Assembly (NCBI RefSeq): GCF_002705925.1
Contig: NZ_NKRE01000001.1
Span: 5,268,692 to 5,307,596, forward strand
Direction: 5' to 3'
DNA length: 38,905 nt
Source of the DNA: Mycobacterium ostraviense
GTDB lineage: Bacteria; Actinomycetota; Actinomycetes; Mycobacteriales; Mycobacteriaceae
Part shown: piece by piece, positions 22,835-31,001 of the stretch
How positions within the stretch are numbered: the first letter of the stretch is position 1
How the letters are laid out: every line of letters starts with the position of its first letter
The notes under the pieces: generated by a model
What the model was told of the DNA's origin: nothing
Database searches by the model: none
The model's input: only the letters and a program-made list of their open reading frames with translations
Position numbers and translations under genes: made by a program

Positions 22835-24406
22835 TCAAGGTCGTGCTTTACGCACCGCTTTGTCGAGTTTGCGCAGCGTCGCGCCGAGCTGTGCCCGGCA
22901 GCTTTCGGCAAGATCGCTTTCCTGCTGATAGAGCAGGCCGTAGGTGAAGGTGTCCTCGCCCGCGGCATGTGCGGCTTCGGTCTGCTCGAGAAGATGTTCC
23001 CGGCTGACGACGCTGTCTTGATGATCTCCGAGCAACGTCTGGACGGCCTTCGCCTGCTGGGCCACCCCGTTGGCTCCGGTAGCCGCTGCGGTATAGCGTA
23101 ATCGTTTGGCGCGCTTGCGGATTCGGTGTAGTGCCTCATTGGGGTGGATTACTGCGGCCGCGCCTCCCTCGGCCTCGTCCGCTGCGGCACCTGCCGCGTG
23201 GGCGGCCCGCGCCGCCTTGGCGGCCTTGGCGGCTTTCTTGACGCGACGGTAGGCCGCGTCGATGTTGGGCGGGGTCGCCTGTTCGGGTCCCGGCCCGAAC
23301 GTGGTCACCGGATATTCGGCCACCATCGCGTCGAGAGCATCCAAAAGGCGGAAGTATCGCTTCGAGCGCATCGCGATCAGCGACCGTCGCAATCCCGTCT
23401 GATATCGCCGACGGGCGCCCTCGACGAGGCGTTCGCGCACGGGCCCGCGCACCAACTCCGGGTCCAGCCCGTCCAGTTCGTGTTGATAGCGCTCGGCGAG
23501 CACCTCGGCGTCGCGCGCCACCCCCAAGACACCGGCGAGCTCACGCAGTTCGTCGAGAACCCATGCGCCGTCGGCCAATCCGAACGAATCCGGGGCCTCC
23601 CGCAGCAGGCTGCGGATCTTGCGGGTGGTCACCCGCATCTGGTGCACCGAGTCGTCGACGTCGGCGCGCACCGCGCGATCCCAGGTCAGCAGCTCTTCCA
23701 CGTGCTGGGCCACCGCCCGGTGGACCGGATCCACCGGCACCGGCCCGCGCGCCGACCGCGACGTCCGGCCCAGCACCCGGGCCAGCTTGGAGCCGTGCCC
23801 GGCGGGGGCGGCCCCGGCGTCGAGCAACCGGTTACTCAGCCGGTTGAGCAGCTCGTCACCGGCGGCCCCGGTCGCGTCGATGAGCTCGAGTTCCCATTCC
23901 CGCCACTGCTGTTCGGCGGGCCCGGCATCGGAGCCGTCGGCTTGTCCGGCCGACCACGCGGTGACGTGGTCATTGCAGAACTCGGCCAACGCGGTGCCGT
24001 CGGCGCCGTAGAGGAACTGGCTTTCCCGTCGGGTGGTGATCCGTGCGACCGGCTCGACGGGACGGTCACGGACGATCGCCAGCACCACATCCAGCAACTC
24101 CGCCGGCACGGCGTCCCCGCCCGTGATAGGGAAATGGATCTCGGTTCGGGCGTCCGGCCCGGCCGGCAACTTCAGGTGCCAACCGGCGTCCAGGCCGCCG
24201 GTCCGCCGTCGCAGGGTGACCCGGTTGCGGGCCAGATCCTGCGCAGGGGTGTCGAAGTACACCGCGTCGAGCTCCTGGGGCGGCTTCTTCTCGACCCGGG
24301 CCACGGCCGCAATGCCGTCAAACGACGGCGACACCGTCGACTCGACGACGTCGAACTTGCGCTCGACCTCCAGCTGGCGCGCCATCTTCGGCGCAGGTAC
24401 GGGCAT
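22835..24406 (-). CDS. CYTH-CHAD domain protein (Rv2226-like)
   Basis: A 523-aa protein started at the ATG at 24406 (MPVPAPKMARQLEVERKF), with GGAGG four bases upstream; the longer frame to 24550 is rejected on that ground. The N-terminal CYTH domain (~10-200) begins with the E-x-E-x-K signature (LEVERKF) and has the basic strands of a triphosphate tunnel. The C-terminal CHAD domain (~230-520) has the conserved basic helices VHQMRVTTRKIRS and LHRIRKRAKRLRY that bind polyphosphate. An Ala/Lys-rich insert (~KKAAKAAKAARAAHAAG) interrupts CHAD. Such proteins bind or hydrolyse inorganic (poly)phosphates. M. tuberculosis Rv2226 has the same layout and also lies next to panB. Confidence 0.9.
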   Translation of the reverse strand: MPVPAPKMARQLEVERKFDVVESTVSPSFDGIAAVARVEKKPPQELDAVYFDTPAQDLARNRVTLRRRTGGLDAGWHLKLPAGPDARTEIHFPITGGDAVPAELLDVVLAIVRDRPVEPVARITTRRESQFLYGADGTALAEFCNDHVTAWSAGQADGSDAGPAEQQWREWELELIDATGAAGDELLNRLSNRLLDAGAAPAGHGSKLARVLGRTSRSARGPVPVDPVHRAVAQHVEELLTWDRAVRADVDDSVHQMRVTTRKIRSLLREAPDSFGLADGAWVLDELRELAGVLGVARDAEVLAERYQHELDGLDPELVRGPVRERLVEGARRRYQTGLRRSLIAMRSKRYFRLLDALDAMVAEYPVTTFGPGPEQATPPNIDAAYRRVKKAAKAAKAARAAHAAGAAADEAEGGAAAVIHPNEALHRIRKRAKRLRYTAAATGANGVAQQAKAVQTLLGDHQDSVVSREHLLEQTEAAHAAGEDTFTYGLLYQQESDLAESCRAQLGATLRKLDKAVRKARP

Positions 24407-24599
24407 TTCGCCTCCGGTGACAGCGCGTCGCCGCGGTCGTACATCGTGGATAGGCCTCATAGAGAGTGCCACACCCGGGGTTGGCCGCCCGGCCCAGGCT
24501 CGGGTCACGGGCAGTACGGCATGTTGGTCGGTACGTGTCGCCGGAACCACTTATCGTTTGCGGTGCGGGCCACCGCTGCGGCTTGGCTGTGGGAGGCGA

Positions 24600-24621
24600 T
24601 CGGATCCCCTTCGGATCCCCT
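24600..24621. repeat. Tandem 11-bp repeat upstream of the haemophore-like gene
   Basis: TCGGATCCCCT occurs twice back to back (24600-24610, 24611-24621), ending 17 bp before the ATG and just before the AAGGAG ribosome site. It therefore lies in the 5' leader or promoter. No known box is recognised. Confidence 0.75.
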
Positions 24622-24637
24622 GACGAAGGAGTTGTCG

Positions 24638-25003
24638 ATGTTGTTCTTGGGTTGTGCCTCGTCCCGGGTGGTCGCCGGCGGGTTGGGTGCCGGCGCGATC
24701 AGCGCCGCGATGCTGTTCGGCGGTATCGGGCCGGCCTGGGCGGATCCGGGCGACCCCATGCCGCCACCGCCGAATTGCACGGCAGCCGACCTGGCCGGGG
24801 TGTCGGCGGGGGTGGCGGCGGCCACCTCCGCTTATCTGTTCACCCATCCAGACGTCAACGACTACTTCACCAGCCTCAAGGGTCAGCCCCGCGAGGATAT
24901 CCGTGACCAGCTGCAGCAGTACATGGATGCCAACCCGGCGGTTCATGCCGACCTGCAGGGCATTCGCCAGCCGCTGACCGACTTCCGGAACCGGTGTCAG
25001 TGA
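24638..25003 (+). CDS. Secreted haemophore-like haem-binding protein (MHB family)
   Basis: A 121-aa exported protein. The start is the ATG at 24638 with AAGGAG six bases upstream; the same frame is open far upstream only because it is antisense to the CHAD gene. Residues 1-34 form a signal peptide ending GPAWA-DPGD. The mature part has the MHB helical fold features: paired cysteines near the two ends (PPNCTAADLAG and FRNRCQ) enclosing AAATSAYLFTHPDVNDYF and DANPAVHADLQGIRQPL. Relatives such as Rv0203 bind haem outside the cell. It is convergent with panB (22 bp apart) and divergent from the CHAD gene. Confidence 0.85.
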   Translation: MLFLGCASSRVVAGGLGAGAISAAMLFGGIGPAWADPGDPMPPPPNCTAADLAGVSAGVAAATSAYLFTHPDVNDYFTSLKGQPREDIRDQLQQYMDANPAVHADLQGIRQPLTDFRNRCQ

Positions 25004-25025
25004 CCACCTAGAAGATCGAGAAGAC

Positions 25026-25880
25026 CTAGAAGCAGTGCTCCTCGGCGGGGAAGACCCCGCCTGCCACCTCGTCGGCGTATTGCCTTGCGGCGCGGCGTAA
25101 TTCGCCCGCAATGTCGGCGTAGCGCTTGACGAAGCGGGCGGCCTTGCCGCCGCTGAGGCCGGCCATGTCCTGCCAGACCAGGACCTGGCCGTCGCAGTTG
25201 GGCCCGGCGCCGATCCCGACCGTCGGAATGGTCAGCTTGCCGGTGATCTGGGTGGCCAGCTCGGCCGGCACCATCTCCATCACCACCGCGAACGCTCCGG
25301 CTTCGGCGACGGCGATCGCGTCCGCCACGGTCTGCTCGGCGGCGTCACCGCGGCCCTGCACCCGGAACCCGCCCAGAGTGTTGACGCTCTGCGGGGTGAA
25401 GCCGATGTGGGCCATCACCGGGATGCCCGCCGCGGTCAGGCAGGCGATCTGCTCGGCCACCCGCTCGCCGCCTTCCAGCTTGACCGCGTGCGCGCCGCCT
25501 TCCTTCATGAACCGGGTGGCCGCGGCCAGCGCGGCGGTGGGTCCGGCCTCGTAGCTGCCGAATGGCAGGTCGGCGACCACCAGTGCGTGCGGGGCGCCCC
25601 GCGCGACGCCGCGGACCAGCGGAATCAGCTCGTCGACCGAGATCGGCACCGTGGTGTCGTAGCCGTAGACGACGTTGGCGGCCGAATCACCGATCAGCAG
25701 CACCGGGATGCCGGCGTCGTCGAAGACCCTCGCGGTCGAGTAGTCGTAGGCCGTGAGCATGGCCCACTTGTGGCCTTCGGCCTTCCATTTCTGCAGGTGG
25801 TGAGTGCGGATCTTGGTTCGTGGCGCGGTCGGGTCGGCGGGCGTCGACGGGCCGGCGCCATAGATATTCTGCTCAGACAT
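25026..25880 (-). CDS. panB: 3-methyl-2-oxobutanoate hydroxymethyltransferase
   Basis: PanB makes ketopantoate from 2-oxoisovalerate and methylene-tetrahydrofolate, the first committed step to pantothenate and CoA. The 284-aa product from the ATG at 25880 (MSEQNIYG) has AGGGA seven bases upstream; the longer frame to 25949 adds a non-homologous stretch. Family motifs are complete: the metal-site LLIGDSAANVVYGYDTTVP, DLPFGSY, VKLEGG, AHIGFTPQS, the catalytic Glu in VVMEMVPAEL, and PTVGIGAGPNCDGQVLV. The short N-terminal extension before TKIRTHHL is usual in mycobacteria. The gene flanks the CYTH-CHAD and hip1 genes as in M. tuberculosis, with two extra genes inserted around it. Confidence 0.97.
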   Translation of the reverse strand: MSEQNIYGAGPSTPADPTAPRTKIRTHHLQKWKAEGHKWAMLTAYDYSTARVFDDAGIPVLLIGDSAANVVYGYDTTVPISVDELIPLVRGVARGAPHALVVADLPFGSYEAGPTAALAAATRFMKEGGAHAVKLEGGERVAEQIACLTAAGIPVMAHIGFTPQSVNTLGGFRVQGRGDAAEQTVADAIAVAEAGAFAVVMEMVPAELATQITGKLTIPTVGIGAGPNCDGQVLVWQDMAGLSGGKAARFVKRYADIAGELRRAARQYADEVAGGVFPAEEHCF

Positions 25881-26004
25881 CTTTGTCCCTAGGTGTTGGT
25901 CGGGTCGATCCTCGTGGCCCAGCAAGGGGTCCCCGGGTTCGTCTGACACTCACAGTCTGCCATCTCTTCGGCGTAGATACACCGTGGGACCCCGTGAATC
26001 GGCT

Positions 26005-26010
26005 TACCAT
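26005..26010 (+). promoter_or_regulatory. -10 element TACCAT, leaderless start of the WS/DGAT gene
   Basis: TACCAT is six bases before the ATG at 26017, predicting transcription from the start codon. No Shine-Dalgarno is present. Confidence 0.5.
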
Positions 26011-26016
26011 CGGCGG

Positions 26017-27408
26017 ATGCAGCGGCTCAGTGGCCTCGACGCCAGCTTCTTGTACCTGGAAACCTCGTCCCAGCCGATGCACGTGTGCTCGATCATGGAC
26101 TTGGACACCTCGACGATGCCGGGCGGCTACACCTTCGACCGGCTGCGCGAGGCATTGTCGCTTCGCGTCAAAGCGCTGCCGGAGTTCCGGGAGAAGCTCG
26201 CCAGCAGCCCGTTGAACCTCGACCATCCGGTCTGGGTGGACGACGACGACTTCCACATCGATCGCCATGTGCACCGCATCGGTTTGCCGTCACCGGGCGG
26301 CCGGGCGGAACTCTCGGAGATCTGCGGACATATCGCGTCGCTGCCCTTGGATCGCCGGCGACCGCTGTGGGAGATGTGGGTCATCGAAGGCGTGGCAGGT
26401 ACCGATTGCCATTACCGGGGCCGTATCGGGCTCATGACCAAGGTGCACCACGCCGCCGTGGACGGCGTGACCGGCGCCAACCTGATGTCGCAGCTGTGTA
26501 GCACTGAAGCCGACGCGCCCGCACCGGATCCGGTGGACGGAGTCGGCGGTGGCACCGGCTGGCAGATCGCCGCCGGCGGCCTGGTCAGGTTTGCCGCCCG
26601 GCCGCTACAGCTGGCCAATGTGATGCCGCAGACGGTGTCCTCGGTGGTCTCCACGGTGTTACGGGCCCGCGACGGCCTGACCATGGCGCGTCCATTCGCC
26701 GCGCCGCGTACCGTGTTCAACGCCAGCATCAGCGGCCGCCGCAACATCGGCTACGCCGAACTGGATCTCGAGGACATCAAGACGGTGAAGAACCACTTCG
26801 GCGTCAAGGTGAACGACGTGGTGATGGCGCTGGTTTCCGGGGTGCTTCGGCAATATCTCGCCGAACGCAACGCCCTGCCCGACTCGTCGCTGGTGGCATC
26901 GGTGCCCGTTTCGGTGCACGGCAAGTCCGATCGTCCCGGTCGTAACCAGGTTTCGGCCATGTTCGCCAGCCTGCACACCGAAATCGCCGACCCGGTGGAG
27001 CGTCTGCGGGCCATCGCCCAAGCGAATTCGGCTGCCAAGAGCCATAGTTCGGCCATTGGCGCGACGCTGTTGCAGGATTGGTCACAGTTCGCCGCGCCGG
27101 CCGTTTTCGGGATCGCCATGCGGGTCTACGCCAGGACCCGGCTGACCGAGAGCCTGCCGGTGCACAACTTGGTGGTCTCCAACGTGCCGGGGCCGCAGGT
27201 TCCGTTGTACCTGCTGGGTTGTCAGGTCAAGTCGATGTATCCGTTGGGCCCGATCTTTCACGGCTCCGGTCTCAACATCACGGTCATGTCGCTCAACGGC
27301 AAGTTGGACATCGGGCTGGTCTCGTGTCCGGAACTGCTGCCGGACTTGTGGGAAATGGCCGACGAGTTTGCTATTGCCATGGAAGAACTGCTGGTGGCCG
27401 TCGGGTGA
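26017..27408 (+). CDS. Wax ester synthase/diacylglycerol acyltransferase (WS/DGAT)
   Basis: A bifunctional acyltransferase of 463 aa that joins acyl-CoA to diacylglycerol or a long-chain alcohol, making storage lipid at the membrane. The catalytic HHxxxDG motif is intact at 144-150 (HHAAVDG). Other family blocks are MQRLSGLDASFLYLE at the N-terminus, PLWEMWVIEG, the KVNDVVMALVSGVLRQYL block, SVPVSV, and NLVVSNVPGPQVPLYL near the C-terminus. The ATG at 26017 is leaderless behind TACCAT; the frame from 25984 adds 11 unconserved residues. It is divergent from panB and 59 bp upstream of hip1. Mycobacteria carry many paralogues, so the individual substrate preference is open. Confidence 0.92.
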   Translation: MQRLSGLDASFLYLETSSQPMHVCSIMDLDTSTMPGGYTFDRLREALSLRVKALPEFREKLASSPLNLDHPVWVDDDDFHIDRHVHRIGLPSPGGRAELSEICGHIASLPLDRRRPLWEMWVIEGVAGTDCHYRGRIGLMTKVHHAAVDGVTGANLMSQLCSTEADAPAPDPVDGVGGGTGWQIAAGGLVRFAARPLQLANVMPQTVSSVVSTVLRARDGLTMARPFAAPRTVFNASISGRRNIGYAELDLEDIKTVKNHFGVKVNDVVMALVSGVLRQYLAERNALPDSSLVASVPVSVHGKSDRPGRNQVSAMFASLHTEIADPVERLRAIAQANSAAKSHSSAIGATLLQDWSQFAAPAVFGIAMRVYARTRLTESLPVHNLVVSNVPGPQVPLYLLGCQVKSMYPLGPIFHGSGLNITVMSLNGKLDIGLVSCPELLPDLWEMADEFAIAMEELLVAVG

Positions 27409-27467
27409 TTTGTCCCACGACGGTCGTTAGCCAGCATCTTCGGCCGGCTCTGGCACCATAGGTTGCC

Positions 27468-29024
27468 ATGTGCCTGTCTCGCCGCGAAAAGTTCGCGCGT
27501 ATGTTGCTGATCGGGACCGCGATCGCCACCGTGGCGTTGGTTCTCGCGGGCTGCATCCGCGTGGTCGGCGGGCGCGCTCGCATGGCCGAGCCGAAGCTGG
27601 GACAGCCCGTGCAGTGGACACCGTGCCGCAGCTCCAATCCGGCGGTGAAGATTCCCGGCGGCGCCCTGTGCGGCAAGCTCGCCGTGCCGGTCGACTATGC
27701 CCATCCCGACGGTGACGTCGCGGCGCTGGCCCTGATTCGCTTCCCGGCGACGGGGGACAAGATCGGTTCGCTGGTCATCAACCCCGGTGGCCCGGGTGAA
27801 TCGGGTATCGAGGCCGCACTGGGCGTTTTCCAGTCGTTGCCGAAGCGGGTCCACGAACGGTTCGACCTCGTCGGGTTCGATCCGCGTGGCGTGGCGTCCT
27901 CACGTCCCGCACTGTGGTGCAACTCCGACGCCGACAACGACCGGCTGCGGGCGGAGCCGCAGGTCGACTACAGCCCGGCGGGTGTGGCGCGCATCGAAGA
28001 GGAAACCAGGCAATTCGTCAGCCGCTGTGTCGCCAAGATGGGCAAGAAGTTCCTGGCGAACGTCGGGACGGTCAATGTCGCCAAGGACCTGGATGCCATC
28101 CGCGCGGCACTGGGCGACGACAAACTGACCTACCTCGGCTACTCGTACGGCACCCGGATCGGCTCCGCCTACGCCGAGGCCTACCCCCAGCGGGTGCGAG
28201 CGATGATCCTCGACGGCGCGGTCGACCCCAATGCCGATCCGATCGAGGCGGATCTACGTCAGGCCAAGGGATTTCAGGACGCCTTCAACGACTACGCCGC
28301 CGACTGCGCCAAGGACGGTAGCTGCCCGTTGGGCACTGACCCGGCCAAGGCCGTCGACGTCTACCACAGCCTGGTCGACCCGCTGGTCGACCCCAACAAC
28401 CTGCAGGTGAGCAGGCCGGCGCACACCAACGACCCGCGGGGACTCAGCTACAGCGACGCGATTGTGGGCACCATCATGGCGCTGTACTCGCCGAATCTGT
28501 GGAGTCATTTGACCGACGGCCTTTCGGAGTTGGCCGACCACCGCGGGGATACCCTGCTCGCGCTGGCCGACATGTATATGCGCCGCGACTCGCACGGTCA
28601 TTACACCAACGCCACCGACGCGCGCGTGGCCATCAATTGCGTTGACCAGCCGCCGATTACCGACCGCGCCAAGATCATCGACGAGGACCGCCGCTCCCGC
28701 GAGCTGGCGCCGTTCATGAGCTACGGCAAGTTCACCGGCGACGCGCCACTTGGCACCTGCGCATTCTGGCCGGTGCCGCCGACCAGCAAGCCGCACGCCG
28801 TCTCGGCGCCGGGCCTGGTGCCGACGGTCGTGGTGTCGACCACCCATGATCCGGCGACTCCCTATAAAGCCGGAGTTGACCTGGCAAACCAGCTGCACGG
28901 CTCGCTGCTGACTTTCAACGGAACCCAGCACACCGTGGTCTTCCAGGGCGATAGCTGCATCGACGACTACGTCACGGCCTACCTGATCGGCGGGACAACC
29001 CCGCCGAGCGGCGCAAAATGCTGA
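27468..29024 (+). CDS. hip1: Cell-envelope serine protease Hip1/CaeA
   Basis: A lipoprotein alpha/beta-hydrolase protease of 518 aa, nearly colinear with M. tuberculosis Hip1 (Rv2224c, 520 aa). That enzyme cleaves GroEL2 and shapes envelope and immune responses. The lipobox is VLAGC with the acylated Cys at 29. The oxyanion block is INPGGPGESG (~104-113). The nucleophile is S226 in LGYSYGTR (Ser228 in the reference), with Asp in TTHDPATPY and His in NGTQHTVVF completing the triad. The ATG at 27468 gives the expected length. In M. tuberculosis the next gene is the Rv2223c paralogue; here an oxidase subunit gene is inserted between them. Confidence 0.95.
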   Translation: MCLSRREKFARMLLIGTAIATVALVLAGCIRVVGGRARMAEPKLGQPVQWTPCRSSNPAVKIPGGALCGKLAVPVDYAHPDGDVAALALIRFPATGDKIGSLVINPGGPGESGIEAALGVFQSLPKRVHERFDLVGFDPRGVASSRPALWCNSDADNDRLRAEPQVDYSPAGVARIEEETRQFVSRCVAKMGKKFLANVGTVNVAKDLDAIRAALGDDKLTYLGYSYGTRIGSAYAEAYPQRVRAMILDGAVDPNADPIEADLRQAKGFQDAFNDYAADCAKDGSCPLGTDPAKAVDVYHSLVDPLVDPNNLQVSRPAHTNDPRGLSYSDAIVGTIMALYSPNLWSHLTDGLSELADHRGDTLLALADMYMRRDSHGHYTNATDARVAINCVDQPPITDRAKIIDEDRRSRELAPFMSYGKFTGDAPLGTCAFWPVPPTSKPHAVSAPGLVPTVVVSTTHDPATPYKAGVDLANQLHGSLLTFNGTQHTVVFQGDSCIDDYVTAYLIGGTTPPSGAKC

Positions 29025-29064
29025 CGCCGGCGGGGCCGTTGGTTTCTGGTCGGTCCCGCGGAAA

Positions 29065-29084
29065 CTAGGGACGTTTGGCCCTAG
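29065..29084. promoter_or_regulatory. DosR-box-like 20-bp palindrome upstream of ctaD paralogue
   Basis: CTAGGGACGTTTGGCCCTAG has 6-bp inverted arms and fits the DosR consensus TTSGGGACTWWAGTCCCSAA at the GGGAC half-site, the 4-bp spacing and four of five bases of the second half-site. It is ~100 bp before the ctaD ATG. Alternatively it could be the hairpin of a terminator 41 bp after hip1, although no U-tract follows. Confidence 0.45.
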
Positions 29085-29185
29085 GGCGCGGCGGTGGCGC
29101 GCCGGAATACTTGGGCGGCTTGTCCGATGCTGTTCTGACGCTGTTCCGTTGCCGCTCCGATCATGAGACCCCCTGGAGTCAACCC

Positions 29186-30913
29186 ATGACCACTGAAGCG
29201 CCACCCGCCACAGACCTGGAAGCCCGCCGGCCGTTTCCGGCCCGGCTCGGGCCGAAGGGCAACTTGCTCTACAAGGTCATCACCACGACCGATCACAAGA
29301 TGATCGGCATCATGTACATGGTCGCCTGCTATATCTTCTTTTTCATTGCCGGCCTGATGGCGTTGCTGATCCGCGGCGAACTCGCCGCACCCGGGCTGCA
29401 ATTCCTGTCCAACGAGCAGTACAACCAGCTGTTCACCATGCACGGCACGGCGATGCTGTTGTTCTACGCCACCCCGGTGGTCTTCGGCTTCGCCAACCTG
29501 GTGCTGCCGCTGCAGATCGGCGCCCCTGACGTGGCCTTCCCGCGGCTCAACGCGCTGTCGTTCTGGCTGTTCATCTTCGGCGCGCTGATCGCGCTGAGCG
29601 GCTTCATTGTCCCGGGCGGCCCGGCCGACTTCGGGTGGACGGCCTACACCCCGCTGTCCAACGCGATCCACAGTCCCGGCCCCGGTGGCGACCTGTGGAT
29701 CCTGGGCCTGGGTGTCGGTGGCCTGGGCACCATCCTGGGTGGGGTCAACATGCTCACCACCGTGGTGTGCATGCGCGCCCCGGGCATGACCATGTTCCGG
29801 ATGCCGATCTTCACCTGGAACATCATGGTCACCAGCGTGCTGGTGCTGATGATCTTCCCGCTGTTGACCGCCGCGCTGTTCGGCCTGGCCGCCGACCGCC
29901 ACCTCGGTGCCCACATCTACGACGCGGCCAACGGCGGGGTGATCCTGTTCCAGCACCTGTTCTGGTTCTTCGGGCATCCCGAGGTGTACGTGATCGCGCT
30001 GCCGTTCTTCGGCATCATCTCCGAGGTGATCCCGGTGTTTGCCCGCAAACCGATTTTCGGCTACACCACGCTGGTTTATGCGACCCTGTCCATCGCGGCG
30101 CTGTCGGTGGCGGTGTGGGCCCATCACATGTTCGTCACCGGCGCGGTGCTGCTGCCGTTCTTCTCCTTCATGACGTTTCTGATCGCGGTACCGACCGGTC
30201 TCAAATTCTTCAACTGGATCGGCACCATGTGGCGGGGCCAGTTGACCTTCGAGACGCCGATGCTGTTCGCGTTCGGGTTCCTGGTCACCTTCCTGGCCGG
30301 CGGCTTGACCGGCGTGATGCTGGCCAGCCCGCCGCTGGATTTCCACGTCAGTGACAGCTATTTCGTGGTGGCGCACTTCCATTACACGCTGTTCGGCACC
30401 ATCGTCTTCGCCACCTACGCCGGCGTCTACTTCTGGTTTCCGAAGATGACCGGGCGGCTGCTCGACGAGCGGCTGGGCAAGCTGCATTTCTGGCTGACGT
30501 TCATCGGCTTTCACACCACGTTCCTGGTGCAGCACTGGCTGGGCAATGCCGGGATGCCCCGCCGCTATGCGGACTACCTGCCCACCGACGGTTACCAAAC
30601 GCTGAACGTGGTCTCCACGGTGGGGGCGTTCATCCTCGGCATCTCGGTGCTGCCGTTCGCGTGGAACGTATTCAAGAGTTGGCGCTTCGGCGAACCGGTG
30701 TTGGTCGACGACCCGTGGGGTCATGGCAATTCGCTGGAATGGGCCACCAGCTGCCCGCCGCCGCGGCACAACTTCACCGAGCTGCCCCGAATCCGTTCGG
30801 AGCGTCCGGCTTTCGAACTGCACTACCCGCACATGGTGAAACGCATGCGCGCCGAAGCCCACGTCGGCCGACACGACGAAGTGGCGGAACCAGAGACCGT
30901 CGGCGCCGGCTGA
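29186..30913 (+). CDS. ctaD: Cytochrome c oxidase subunit I (aa3-type), CtaD paralogue
   Basis: The catalytic subunit of the terminal oxidase, 575 aa with ~12 membrane helices. The haem a/a3 and CuB ligands are present: TMHGTAMLLFYATP (haem a His), WFFGHPEVYVIALP (CuB His and cross-linked Tyr), VWAHHMF (CuB His pair) and VVAHFHYTLFG (haem a3 and haem a His). The ATG at 29186 has GGAG eight bases upstream. The C-terminus (SLEWATSCPPPRHNF onward) matches M. tuberculosis CtaD (Rv3043c), but that gene has a different neighbourhood. This one lies between hip1 and its paralogue with no other oxidase subunit genes nearby, so it is probably a second copy. That cannot be proved from this window. Confidence 0.93.
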   Translation: MTTEAPPATDLEARRPFPARLGPKGNLLYKVITTTDHKMIGIMYMVACYIFFFIAGLMALLIRGELAAPGLQFLSNEQYNQLFTMHGTAMLLFYATPVVFGFANLVLPLQIGAPDVAFPRLNALSFWLFIFGALIALSGFIVPGGPADFGWTAYTPLSNAIHSPGPGGDLWILGLGVGGLGTILGGVNMLTTVVCMRAPGMTMFRMPIFTWNIMVTSVLVLMIFPLLTAALFGLAADRHLGAHIYDAANGGVILFQHLFWFFGHPEVYVIALPFFGIISEVIPVFARKPIFGYTTLVYATLSIAALSVAVWAHHMFVTGAVLLPFFSFMTFLIAVPTGLKFFNWIGTMWRGQLTFETPMLFAFGFLVTFLAGGLTGVMLASPPLDFHVSDSYFVVAHFHYTLFGTIVFATYAGVYFWFPKMTGRLLDERLGKLHFWLTFIGFHTTFLVQHWLGNAGMPRRYADYLPTDGYQTLNVVSTVGAFILGISVLPFAWNVFKSWRFGEPVLVDDPWGHGNSLEWATSCPPPRHNFTELPRIRSERPAFELHYPHMVKRMRAEAHVGRHDEVAEPETVGAG

Positions 30914-31001
30914 GGGCCGCCGCGCGCCCACCGCGCACCACGCCGATACGAGATCAAGGCGTGACCACTTCGCGCTGCGACGGGTATCCGTGGGTGAGAC
31001 G

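Noticed and set aside
23144..24637. Long plus-strand frame running into the haemophore-like gene
   Set aside because: This upstream part is antisense to CYTH-CHAD. The real gene starts at 24638 with a ribosome site and a signal peptide.
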